18,148 nucleotides of DNA, from contig NZ_CATWFF010000023.1 of assembly GCF_958350005.1 (NCBI RefSeq), positions 1 through 18,148 on the forward strand. Reading direction: 5' to 3'. The DNA comes from an uncultured Megasphaera sp. GTDB lineage: Bacteria > Bacillota > Negativicutes > Veillonellales > Megasphaeraceae. This document shows positions 8,473-15,586 of the stretch, in pieces; position 1 is the first letter of the stretch, and each line of letters begins with the position of its first letter. The translations under genes were made by a program, and so were the position numbers. Below the pieces are notes generated by a model. That model did no database searches, was not told the DNA's origin, and saw nothing but the letters and a program-made list of their open reading frames with translations.

Positions 8473-9348
8473 TTGAATAAAGGCGTTATGTACATGATTC
8501 TTTCGGCGTTGGCCTTTAGTATTCAAAACGTCATCGTTAAAGAATTGTCTTATACCATGAGTACGGGAGAAATCGCGTTTTTTCGCGGTTTCTTCAGTGC
8601 TATCCTCATTTTGGGCATGATGAAGCTGCAGCATGTTCATTTCTCCAGGCAGGACCGGCCGACGTTGTGGTTTCGCGGCATTATCGGCGGGGCCGGCATG
8701 ATCTTTGTGTTTTATGCACTGCGCGGCATGCCTCTGGCAGATGTATCGATACTGTCGCAGTTGTCTGCCTTTTTCGTCATGATTTTTGCAGCTGTTTTTC
8801 TGAAGGAAGTCCTGCCCAAAGGAGCGGGCATACCGCTGATCATCATCATTATCGGCGCCTGCCTGGTCGTACGGCCGTGGAACTTTTCTTCCTTCAATAT
8901 CTATTCCCTGTTTGTTCTGGCTCAGGCCATCTGTGCTGCCGGGGCCTATACGACGATTAGCAAACTCACCGGAACGGGACGGCATCATCAGTATGAAATC
9001 GTCTTTTATTTTCTGGTCTGCGCAGCCATTGCCGGTCTGCTGCTCATGGGGCTGGATTTCCAGATGCCGAATTCGTGGGAATGGTTCCTCTATGCTGCAT
9101 TGGGCATCATCACCGTAGCGGCGCAAATCTGGATGACCGATGCCTATTCCTATGCCAATCCGGTCGTCGTCAGCTTCGTTGCCTATATTGGCGTATTTTT
9201 CAATGCCCTGTGGGGATTTGTCATTTTTGATGAAATGCTTACGGCCATGACTGTTGTCGGCGGTCTCTGCATTATTGGCGGCTCCATGTATCTGACCAAG
9301 CTCAAGCACGACAACATTGCCCGCCGTTCTGTCGTGCGCCAGCATTAA
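8473..9348 (+). CDS. DMT superfamily permease, EamA type (possible amino acid/metabolite exporter)
   Basis: An integral membrane protein of 291 residues with about ten hydrophobic segments arranged as two EamA repeats, the drug/metabolite transporter fold. The N-terminal LSALAFSIQNVIVKELSY and the later YALRGMPLADVSILSQLSAFFVMIFA are typical of the first repeat, and the second ends with NALWGFVIFDE. Family members export amino acids, nucleobases or other metabolites; the substrate here is unknown. Placement directly after thrC suggests threonine or homoserine efflux, as for the EamA-family exporter RhtA, but this is inference. Translation probably starts at the TTG at 8473, which has AAGGTGA 4 nt upstream. 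The first ATG, at 8488, has no well-spaced ribosome binding site. Confidence 0.85.
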   Translation: MNKGVMYMILSALAFSIQNVIVKELSYTMSTGEIAFFRGFFSAILILGMMKLQHVHFSRQDRPTLWFRGIIGGAGMIFVFYALRGMPLADVSILSQLSAFFVMIFAAVFLKEVLPKGAGIPLIIIIIGACLVVRPWNFSSFNIYSLFVLAQAICAAGAYTTISKLTGTGRHHQYEIVFYFLVCAAIAGLLLMGLDFQMPNSWEWFLYAALGIITVAAQIWMTDAYSYANPVVVSFVAYIGVFFNALWGFVIFDEMLTAMTVVGGLCIIGGSMYLTKLKHDNIARRSVVRQH

Positions 9349-9363
9349 GGAGGCCTGTCAGCT

Positions 9364-10101
9364 ATGAAATATGAAGGCCTTTCAGAAGGGCATATTAAAC
9401 TGGCTTTTTTTGCTATTCTCCTGGCTGTCCTGGGCGGCATTCATCTGCTGATCCCCGATTTTTACAGGACGATCTGGCAGCTGTCGGTCAGCGGCAATAT
9501 GGAAGGCACCATTGACTATCTTCGTTCGTTCGGCATATGGGCTATGGCTGTCAGTATGCTCATTGACATTGTCATCAATATTGTCGGCTTTTTGCCGTCT
9601 ATCTTTATTTCCGCAGCCAACGGCGTCCTCTTCGGCATCGGTGCCGGAACGGTCGTATCCTGGCTGGGAGAGACGATTGGCGTAGTTATCAGCTTCTTTT
9701 TCATGCGGACTCTGTTTCGCCGGAAGGCGAAAGCCATTATTGCCAAGAGCCGCATGCTCAGCCGCCTCGATGAGTACAGCACGCTGAAGGCCATGGCCAT
9801 TGCCCGGGCGGTGCCCTATTCGCCAAACGGACTGGTAACGGCCCTGGGAGCACTCAGTCATATCAGTTACCGCGACTACATCATTGGCTGCCTTATCGGC
9901 AAGCTTCCGTCAGTGGCCATAGAAGTCGTCGTCGGACACGATGTGATTCTCAGGCAGGATAACTCCATGCGCCTGACGATCATCCTGATTCTTGTCGTCC
10001 TCGTGTACGGCGCGCTGTGGTACTGGAACCGGCGCCGCCAGGCCAAAAAGGTGCTGCAGCAGATTCACAACGACCTTCACGACGGCAGCGGCAGAGTATA
10101 A
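9364..10101 (+). CDS. TVP38/TMEM64 (VTT/DedA-like) family membrane protein
   Basis: An integral membrane protein of 245 residues. It has an N-terminal transmembrane segment (about residues 10-27), a second region near GIWAMAVSMLIDIVINIVGF, and the VTT core with FISAANGVLFGIGAGTVVSWLGETIGVVISF. The characteristic re-entrant stretch is VPYSPNGLVTALGALSHISYRDYIIG, followed by GKLPSVAIEVVVG. A last membrane helix precedes a basic cytoplasmic tail. The family is related to DedA proteins and to eukaryotic TMEM41B/VMP1 and has been linked to lipid or membrane homeostasis, but the activity of this member is not known. The ribosome binding site TAAGGAGG overlaps the stop of the preceding permease, and an intrinsic terminator follows, so this is the last gene of the thrC operon. 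Confidence 0.88.
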   Translation: MKYEGLSEGHIKLAFFAILLAVLGGIHLLIPDFYRTIWQLSVSGNMEGTIDYLRSFGIWAMAVSMLIDIVINIVGFLPSIFISAANGVLFGIGAGTVVSWLGETIGVVISFFFMRTLFRRKAKAIIAKSRMLSRLDEYSTLKAMAIARAVPYSPNGLVTALGALSHISYRDYIIGCLIGKLPSVAIEVVVGHDVILRQDNSMRLTIILILVVLVYGALWYWNRRRQAKKVLQQIHNDLHDGSGRV

Positions 10102-10119
10102 CCGTGTACCATGGAAATC

Positions 10120-10159
10120 ATACAGTATCGAAATATACGTTTCGGTACTGTATTTTTTT
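10120..10159 (+). terminator. Rho-independent terminator of thrC operon
   Basis: A 14-bp stem (ATACAGTATCGAAA pairing with TTTCGGTACTGTAT, one G-T wobble) encloses a 6-nt loop, TATACG, and runs into seven T residues at 10153-10159. It starts 18 nt after the stop of the TVP38-family gene. Confidence 0.93.
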
Positions 10160-10171
10160 GGCAGAACCATG

Positions 10172-10177
10172 TATAAT
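10172..10177 (+). promoter_or_regulatory. Possible -10 box for the MFS gene
   Basis: A perfect TATAAT lies 53 nt before the MFS start, just downstream of the terminator where a new promoter is expected. No good -35 hexamer is present at 16-18 bp and the extended TGn motif is absent, so the assignment is tentative. Confidence 0.4.
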
Positions 10178-10230
10178 CGTGTGCATAACGTGAAGTGAGC
10201 TTTGGCTGACAGGAAAGAAGGGGATGTCGT

Positions 10231-11409
10231 ATGTGGAACCGTGCTGTTATTTCTGTTGTAATCCTGAGCTTTATGCTCGGTATGTGTGAGTTTATTATTA
10301 TTGGTATCATTCCGGAAATTGCCGATTCTCTGTCCGTTTCACTGACGCAGGCCGGCATGGCAATTTCCTATTTTGCTGTTTTTTATGCTGTTGGTACACC
10401 TGTCTTATCCATTTGGGGAAGCCGGTTTCGGCGGTATTACTTTCTCCTGACCTTGACGTTCCTGTTTGCTGCAGGGAATATTGCCGCATTTTTTATTGAC
10501 GACTACGCCCTGTTTTTAGCGGACCGCATGTTTCTGGCATCTCTGGCCGGTGTGCTTTTTGCCGTCCTGCTGGCCTTTGCCCCGTATATTGCACCGCGAA
10601 AGTATATGGCTTCCGTCGTTGCCTGGCTGAATGCCGGCTTTTCCATTGCCGCTGTCTTCGGCCTGCCTTTCGGCAGTCTGATTACGAAGTATATTGCCTG
10701 GCAATATATCTTTCTGGGACTGGGCGTCCTGACGGCTCTCGATTTTTTCCTCATGGCTTCAGTGCTGCCTAAAAAAGTGGGTGAAGTCCGGGCCGTATCA
10801 GTCTGGAGGGAACTGACGCTGCTGAAAGACCGGCGCGTCCAGAAAGGAGCTATCGTCGTCATTGGCAATGCAGCATCTATTTACTGCTGGTATTCCTATA
10901 TTACGCCCCTTCTGACAGATGTTATGGGGTTAGATGCACACTGGACCAGCCTGATTTTGCTGGCCATTGGCGGAGGAACCATTTTCTCTACCATCATTGG
11001 CGGCCGCATGGCAGAACGGGGAGGCTTCTATATTCTGTGGCCAGTTGTTGCTTCTCAGGCAGTGCTGACACTTCTCCTGACCCTTTTCGTTTACTCACCA
11101 GTAGGTCTGGTCATCTTGCTGGCCATGAGCATGATGTTTTATATCCAGTGTGCCAGTGCTCAGGTATTTTTCATGCGCCTGTCCATGATGTTTTATCCCG
11201 GCACGACCATGATGGGCAGCGCTGTCAGTCCTACGGCGTTTAATCTGGGCGTTGCTCTGGGCACGGCCCTGGGCAGTCTTACTGTAGATATGAGCAGCAT
11301 GGCATATACGCCCATTCCCGGTGCAGTCTGTATGGCTGTGTCCGCCTTTTTCATGTGGCATGTCATGGGACCGGAACGGCAGCGGAAAAAACGTCTCCTT
11401 CATTCGTGA
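10231..11409 (+). CDS. MFS transporter, DHA1 (AraJ/YdhP-like) drug or sugar efflux family
   Basis: A 392-residue major facilitator with about 12 hydrophobic segments. The N-terminus GMCEFIIIGIIPEIADSLSVSLTQAG matches the DHA1 subgroup signature (a GxxEF...G..P.IA..L.VS...AG pattern) of AraJ, YdhP and NepI type exporters. Motif-A-like residues fall around FRRYY, and the ADRMFLASLAGVLFAVLLAFAPYIAP segment resembles the fourth and fifth helices. The transported compound cannot be told from sequence. AAGGGGA sits 6 nt before the ATG. The gene stands alone on this strand after a terminator. Its stop codon is immediately adjacent to the stop of the convergent spermidine-synthase-like gene, with no separate terminator seen. 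Confidence 0.88.
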   Translation: MWNRAVISVVILSFMLGMCEFIIIGIIPEIADSLSVSLTQAGMAISYFAVFYAVGTPVLSIWGSRFRRYYFLLTLTFLFAAGNIAAFFIDDYALFLADRMFLASLAGVLFAVLLAFAPYIAPRKYMASVVAWLNAGFSIAAVFGLPFGSLITKYIAWQYIFLGLGVLTALDFFLMASVLPKKVGEVRAVSVWRELTLLKDRRVQKGAIVVIGNAASIYCWYSYITPLLTDVMGLDAHWTSLILLAIGGGTIFSTIIGGRMAERGGFYILWPVVASQAVLTLLLTLFVYSPVGLVILLAMSMMFYIQCASAQVFFMRLSMMFYPGTTMMGSAVSPTAFNLGVALGTALGSLTVDMSSMAYTPIPGAVCMAVSAFFMWHVMGPERQRKKRLLHS

Positions 11410-13014
11410 CTACTGCATCAGTCCAGACAGCCCTTCCTGCTGCAGCTGCCGGCGGTACGGCGCAATTTCCCGTTCCATAATGCGATCCAGTGTCTCCATT
11501 CCCAGTACTTCAACCGGCGCTTTGTCGTCGGTCAGGATGTGGCTGCCGCCGCGGTAGCTGGACAGATGGGGCGCAGCCTGCAGCAGAAACTGGGATAGTG
11601 TACGGTCCGGCAGGGCCTGAATACGGGCTGTCAGGGCAGAAAGGGAAGACGGGTCATTCGTTGCCAGCAGTTCCCGGTTTGTCGTATTCGGCACATCAAT
11701 AGTATAGACATGGGAAAACTGCGAAGCAATGGTATCCTGGAGATATTCGTGAATGCCGCCGGCATCGCGGCTGTGCATGTTCATATTGACGATCATGACG
11801 CCGCCGTCTTTCAGGTGACTGCGGACAAGAGCGAAGAACTCCTGCGAGCTCATTTGAAAGGGAATGGTAATATCCTGATAGGCATCTACCATGATAATGT
11901 CATATTTCTGTGACGCTGCCTGCAGGTACGCACGTCCGTCATAGGTCGTAACCGGAATGGACGGATCGAGGGCGAAATACCGGTGGGCCAGGTCTGTAAT
12001 GCGTTCGTCAATTTCGACGCCTTCAATATGCATGTTAGGGAAAAATTGCCGGCACTGGGAGGCAAAGGTTCCGGCTCCCATGCCGAGAATCAGCATATTG
12101 GCATCCTTTTTCCCTGCTGCATTTGCCAGTACAGGCCCTAACAGGGCATAGTCATAGTACATGCCGGTCAGGGTCTGCTCTTTTTTCCGGATAGACTGGA
12201 CGCCAAACATGACGTTCGTGGACAAAACTGTTTCTTCCGGCGTATCGCGAACCTGCAGGTAGTTATACATCGATTCTCCTTCATAAGCGAGATTTTTTTC
12301 CCAGAACGCAAAGCTGTCGCTGCTGCCGAATAGGGTGCAGCCTAAAAACAACAGGGCTGAAACGCTGCCAAAGAGAAGGCGCCGCTTTTCCGATACGAAG
12401 TAGATGAGGCCCAGGAGCAGCAGTATGGACGAGAAAAGCAGAAAGGAAATGGCTGTGCCCAGGGCAGGGATGGTGATAAACGTGGGAATAAAGGTGCCGA
12501 GAATGCTGCCGACCGTATTGCAGGCATTGAGAGCGCCTACAGTAGCGCCGCTGTCCTGCAGGCTGCGGACCGTGTATTTGGCCAGAGACGGCGTTACCGT
12601 TCCCAGCAGAAACAGAGGAAATACGAATAAAATCAGACACGATGTAAAGGCTGCACAGACGAGAAGATTCGTGTCGACAGCCAGAATAAAGAGCCCTGTA
12701 ATGGCTGGTATGAGGTACTTGCCGACGACGGGAATAGCGGCAATCCAGAGGGCGGCAATGATAATATTGCGGTATAAGAGATCCGGATTCGGGTTGGCAT
12801 CGGCCTTTCGTCCGCCCCAGTAGTTTCCCAGGGCCATGGCAATCATAATGGCGCCAATGATAATGGTCCAGACGATCTGAGACGAACTGAAGTAGGGCGC
12901 CAGCAGGCGGGCAGCGCCGAGCTCTACAGCCATGACGGCCATGCCGGCAAAAAATTCTGTCATATATAAATAGGTGCGGCTGGTTAAAATAGACGGTTTT
13001 GCAGATGATGACAT
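11410..13014 (-). CDS. Membrane-anchored spermidine synthase-like protein (fused MFS-like/methyltransferase-fold)
   Basis: A 534-residue two-part protein. The first 220 residues or so hold about seven hydrophobic helices beginning MTEFFAGMAVMAVELGAARLLAPYF. This is the typical N-terminus of fused transporter/spermidine-synthase proteins. The C-terminal half is a Rossmann polyamine-synthase-like domain: ILGMGAGTFASQ near residue 310 is the nucleotide-binding glycine loop, followed by GVEIDERI, the DGRAYLQ stretch and DIIMVDAYQD. In true spermidine synthases the aminopropyl-transfer aspartates lie in a D-x-x-D-P-type segment. Here that segment reads VDAYQD, so the real substrate is uncertain. 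GTGAGGA lies 6 nt before the ATG at 13014 and a good promoter lies upstream. It is transcribed divergently from the two-component operon. Confidence 0.85.
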   Translation of the reverse strand: MSSSAKPSILTSRTYLYMTEFFAGMAVMAVELGAARLLAPYFSSSQIVWTIIIGAIMIAMALGNYWGGRKADANPNPDLLYRNIIIAALWIAAIPVVGKYLIPAITGLFILAVDTNLLVCAAFTSCLILFVFPLFLLGTVTPSLAKYTVRSLQDSGATVGALNACNTVGSILGTFIPTFITIPALGTAISFLLFSSILLLLGLIYFVSEKRRLLFGSVSALLFLGCTLFGSSDSFAFWEKNLAYEGESMYNYLQVRDTPEETVLSTNVMFGVQSIRKKEQTLTGMYYDYALLGPVLANAAGKKDANMLILGMGAGTFASQCRQFFPNMHIEGVEIDERITDLAHRYFALDPSIPVTTYDGRAYLQAASQKYDIIMVDAYQDITIPFQMSSQEFFALVRSHLKDGGVMIVNMNMHSRDAGGIHEYLQDTIASQFSHVYTIDVPNTTNRELLATNDPSSLSALTARIQALPDRTLSQFLLQAAPHLSSYRGGSHILTDDKAPVEVLGMETLDRIMEREIAPYRRQLQQEGLSGLMQ

Positions 13015-13047
13015 GGTAGTTCCTCACTTTCGTAACGTATTGCTTTC

Positions 13048-13076
13048 AATGTAGCACAGAACAACAGGGGTGGCAA
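13048..13076 (-). promoter_or_regulatory. Promoter of the spermidine synthase-like gene
   Basis: On the minus strand, TTGCCA (-35, 13071-13076) is separated by exactly 17 bp from TACATT (-10, 13048-13053). The -10 is preceded by TGC, giving an extended -10. The match is 5 of 6 at -35 and 4 of 6 at -10. It lies 33 nt upstream of the start codon. Confidence 0.65.
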
Positions 13077-13113
13077 TATGGAAATAAAAGGACTGCCCGA
13101 TGGGATTGGATTT

Positions 13114-13166
13114 TTTACATATTGTATTGCTTTGTTTACGAATTATTTAAGTTTTCTGCCTATACT
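13114..13166 (+). promoter_or_regulatory. Two-component operon promoter with 11-bp-spaced direct repeats (putative autoregulation site)
   Basis: The -10 is TATACT (13161-13166) with no standard -35 at 16-18 bp. In its place are TTTACG (13135-13140) and TTTAAG (13146-13151), separated by 5 bp. This is an 11-bp direct repeat like the PmrA box pattern YTTAAK-N5-YTTAAK (5 of 6 and 6 of 6 matches). A further TTTACA is at 13114. The stretch 13123-13166 aligns without gaps to 15477-15520 before the epimerase gene, 32 of 44 positions identical, including GTTTTCTnCCTATACT. This arrangement suggests activation by an OmpR-family regulator, most simply the one encoded by this operon. Confidence 0.55.
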
Positions 13167-13223
13167 GATGCTGCCTGTATTCCTGTGTATCGGCTATTGT
13201 TCTGTCAATGAAAGGAGGATACG

Positions 13224-14729
13224 ATGAGAATACAAGATTTGTCTATTCGAAAGCGTCTTCTCCTTTCGAACTTTATGATGATTTTTATACCCGTTGTGTT
13301 TCTGCTGGCTGTCAGCATCTCTATTTTTCTGGCTCTCCAGTTTGGCAACGTCAACAGGGCAGCGGTTATTTCCTTTATCTGGCCGGAAAGCGGCCCCAAC
13401 ATGTCCCTGCAGTTTGAGCTGAGCCGTCTGCGCGTGCGGGCAGATCAGTTTTCCGGTAATATGGGCCGTCTCCGCCAGGCCAGCGATCATCTGGAAGACC
13501 TGGGCCTTACGGTGGCAATTCTGCAGCATGGGAAGATTCTGTACGCCACATCAGGTACGGAGCCTATGCAGACGGTGGCGAAGGCAAAGGCGAACAGTCC
13601 TGGCGGCGATACGTCCCTGGTCTGGTCGCAGCAGGAGTTTGCCTTTCAGTATGTGTCGAATGAAACGGGTGTCCGGCTGGCTGTTACCGGTGACATCCCA
13701 ATGCAGCGGGAAAGCGGCTTTATCGATCTCAGCTCGAAAGATCTTCTGAAAGGGGCCTTTTATCTGCTCGTAGCGGTGACTATATTGCTGACTATCGGTA
13801 TTGGCTTATATGTGTCCCGCTGGCTGGCCCTGCAGATCCTCCTTCCTCTGGATAAGCTGCGCCGTATTGCCGATGACATCAGTCAGGGAAATCTGGACCG
13901 TCCTGTCGTGGCCGAGCAGAATGATGAAATCGGTGAAACCTGCCGGGCCTTTGAAACGATGCGCCTCCAGCTGAAAGCGGCCCGGGATACGCGGGATCAG
14001 TATGACCGCAACCGCAAGGAACTGATTGCCGGTATTTCCCATGACCTGTCGACGCCGCTGACGAAAATCGAAGGCTATGCATATGGATTGATGGACGGCA
14101 TTGCCAATACGCCGGAAAAACGGCGCCGATACGTACAGATGATTCTGGAAACATCAGAAACCATGGGCCGTCTGGTTAAAACGCTGTTTCTCTTTTCCAA
14201 ATTTGATTTGGGCCAGGTCCAGTTTCACTGGGAAAATGTCGATGTATGCGGCTATCTGGCCGATTATCTGGAAGAACAGGCAGAGCCATTCCGGCGGCGC
14301 GGGCTGGTTATTCACCTGACGGATACGATGCATCACGCTGTCATTGCCATGGATCGCATGCAGTTTCAGCGAGTTCTGGAAAATATTATCGAAAACAGCA
14401 TAAAATATAAGGAAGCAGACCAAGGTTCCCTGACCATTGCCATTTCTCCTGATGACGCAGGGAAGGTGCGGCTGTCCTTTGCCGATGATGGCCGGGGCGT
14501 GCAGGCAGAAGAACTGCCGAAATTGTTTGAAAGCTTTTACCGTACAGACAAAGCCAGGACGAATGTAGCCCGCGGCAGCGGTCTGGGTCTGGCTGTGGTC
14601 CGGCAGATCGTGCAGGAAATGAAAGGCCGCATCTGGGCTGAGCAGACAACGCCCAGGGGACTGACGATTTGTATGGTATTGCCGCTGCGGCAAGGAGGGG
14701 AAGAACATGAAGAATATACTCATCATTGA
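13224..14729 (+). CDS. HAMP-domain sensor histidine kinase
   Basis: A membrane sensor kinase of 501 residues. Transmembrane segment 1 is at about residues 15-37 and segment 2 at about 176-198, enclosing an extracytoplasmic sensor domain of about 140 residues. That domain has a Cache/PAS-like strand pattern (LTVAILQHGKILYATSG). A HAMP linker follows (about 198-250, ending in NDEIGE...FETMRLQLK). The DHp domain has the phospho-acceptor H273 in AGISHDLSTPLTKIEGYAYG. The ATPase domain shows the N box ENIIENSIKYKEAD (near 386), the G1 box DDGRG (421-425) and the G2 box GSGLGL (about 451-456). AAAGGAGG lies 5 nt before the ATG. Its 3' end overlaps the response regulator by 23 nt. The signal is not evident from sequence, and no ExxE metal-binding motif typical of PmrB was recognised. 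Confidence 0.95.
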   Translation: MRIQDLSIRKRLLLSNFMMIFIPVVFLLAVSISIFLALQFGNVNRAAVISFIWPESGPNMSLQFELSRLRVRADQFSGNMGRLRQASDHLEDLGLTVAILQHGKILYATSGTEPMQTVAKAKANSPGGDTSLVWSQQEFAFQYVSNETGVRLAVTGDIPMQRESGFIDLSSKDLLKGAFYLLVAVTILLTIGIGLYVSRWLALQILLPLDKLRRIADDISQGNLDRPVVAEQNDEIGETCRAFETMRLQLKAARDTRDQYDRNRKELIAGISHDLSTPLTKIEGYAYGLMDGIANTPEKRRRYVQMILETSETMGRLVKTLFLFSKFDLGQVQFHWENVDVCGYLADYLEEQAEPFRRRGLVIHLTDTMHHAVIAMDRMQFQRVLENIIENSIKYKEADQGSLTIAISPDDAGKVRLSFADDGRGVQAEELPKLFESFYRTDKARTNVARGSGLGLAVVRQIVQEMKGRIWAEQTTPRGLTICMVLPLRQGGEEHEEYTHH

Positions 14730-15399
14730 AGACGACCGGGGCATTGCTGAACTGGAACGGGATTACCTGGAAGCCAATGGATTTTCGGTCACCATCTCTA
14801 CAGACGGCACAGAAGGACAGGAGCTGGCGCTAAGCCAGGATGTGGACCTGATTTTACTGGATATTATGCTGCCTGGACAGGATGGATTCCACATTTGCCG
14901 GTGTATTCGGGAGCAGAAAAATATTCCTATCCTGCTGGTGTCGGCCCGGCAGGAAGATATTGACAAGATTCGCGGTCTCGGACTGGGCGCAGACGACTAC
15001 ATTGTAAAGCCTTTCAGCCCCAATGAAATGGTGGCCCGCGTCAAGGCGCACCTGGCCCGCTATGAACGCCTTACGTCCCGGGAACTGCGGCACGACGTCC
15101 TTCGCTGCGGCGATCTGGAAATCGATGAAGCTTCGCACCGCGTATTTCTGGACGCCAAAGAAATCGTCCTGCCCAATAAGGAATTTGAACTGCTGCTGTT
15201 TTTAGCGAAGAATCCGGGCATCGTATTCAGCAAGGAAAGGCTGTTTGAACGCGTGTGGGGCGCCGATGCCATTGGTGAAACGGCAACGGTGTCTGTCCAT
15301 ATCAACCGCATCCGGGAAAAGATAGAAGTCTCGTCGGCTAAGCCCAGGTATATTGAAACCGTATGGGGAGCGGGCTATCGCTTTCATGCCGATAAATAA
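14707..15399 (+). CDS. OmpR/PhoB-family response regulator
   Basis: A 230-residue DNA-binding response regulator. The receiver domain (1-120) shows the acidic pair E8/D9/D10 (IIEDD), phospho-acceptor D52 in LILLDIMLPG, S79 at the switch position and K101 in DDYIVKPF. The C-terminal winged helix (about 130-228) carries the recognition-helix region GETATVSVHINRIREKIE and ends RYIETVWGAGYRFHADK, typical of the OmpR family. AAGGAGGGG lies 6 nt before the ATG and inside the kinase gene, so the two are translationally coupled and form a cognate pair. OmpR-type proteins bind as head-to-tail dimers to direct repeats of about 11-bp period. Such repeats occur upstream of this operon and again just downstream, before the epimerase gene. 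Confidence 0.96.
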   Translation: MKNILIIEDDRGIAELERDYLEANGFSVTISTDGTEGQELALSQDVDLILLDIMLPGQDGFHICRCIREQKNIPILLVSARQEDIDKIRGLGLGADDYIVKPFSPNEMVARVKAHLARYERLTSRELRHDVLRCGDLEIDEASHRVFLDAKEIVLPNKEFELLLFLAKNPGIVFSKERLFERVWGADAIGETATVSVHINRIREKIEVSSAKPRYIETVWGAGYRFHADK

Positions 15400-15415
15400 A
15401 CGGCATATTCTTTAC

Positions 15416-15446
15416 GAACAGTCTCGGCAGAGGCTGTTCTTTTTTT
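15416..15446 (+). terminator. Rho-independent terminator after the response regulator
   Basis: GAACAGTCTC pairs with GAGGCTGTTC (10 bp, one T-G wobble) around a GGCA loop, followed by seven T residues (15440-15446). It starts 16 nt after the response regulator stop and separates the two-component operon from the epimerase operon. Confidence 0.93.
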
Positions 15447-15455
15447 GCGTCAAGA

Positions 15456-15520
15456 TTTATGGCCTTTTTATGGTTTTGTACCTGTTTGTTCAATCTTTGT
15501 TTATGTTTTCTCCCTATACT
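15456..15520 (+). promoter_or_regulatory. Epimerase/glycosyltransferase operon promoter with phased 11-bp repeat array
   Basis: The -10 is TATACT (15515-15520), with no recognisable -35 hexamer at 16-18 bp. Upstream, hexamers in one 11-bp register read TTTATG (15456), TTTATG (15467), GTACCT (15478, degenerate), TTCAAT (15489) and TTTATG (15500). The first two lie in perfect TTTATGG repeats. The last pair sits in the same position relative to the -10 as TTTACG/TTTAAG in the two-component promoter. The sequence GTTTTCTCCCTATACT matches that promoter at 15 of 16 positions. This is the layout expected of an activator-dependent promoter bound by tandem OmpR-family dimers. The transcript leader is about 60 nt. 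Confidence 0.6.
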
Positions 15521-15586
15521 TTCTTCAGCTCCTGCAGATACAGAGTAGCAGGGGAATCGGGCAGGAAAAAGAAAGGAAGGGTATAG

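Noticed and set aside
13224..15399. Calling the two-component system PhoR/PhoB because of the Pho-like box at the right edge
   Set aside because: The kinase shows no PAS domain of the PhoR type, and the half-sites at its own promoter differ from the CTGTnAC repeats. Nothing in the window ties it to phosphate.
15530..15555. CTCCTGC/GCAGGGG hairpin in the epimerase leader as a riboswitch or attenuator
   Set aside because: It has only 7 pairs with a 12-nt loop, a T-G pair, and no T tract or alternative structure.
15353..15586. 77-codon hydrophobic frame running from the end of the response regulator into the leader of the epimerase gene
   Set aside because: It crosses an intrinsic terminator and the shared promoter block, starts inside the regulator gene and has no ribosome binding site. 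The hydrophobic residues come from the T-rich terminator and promoter DNA.
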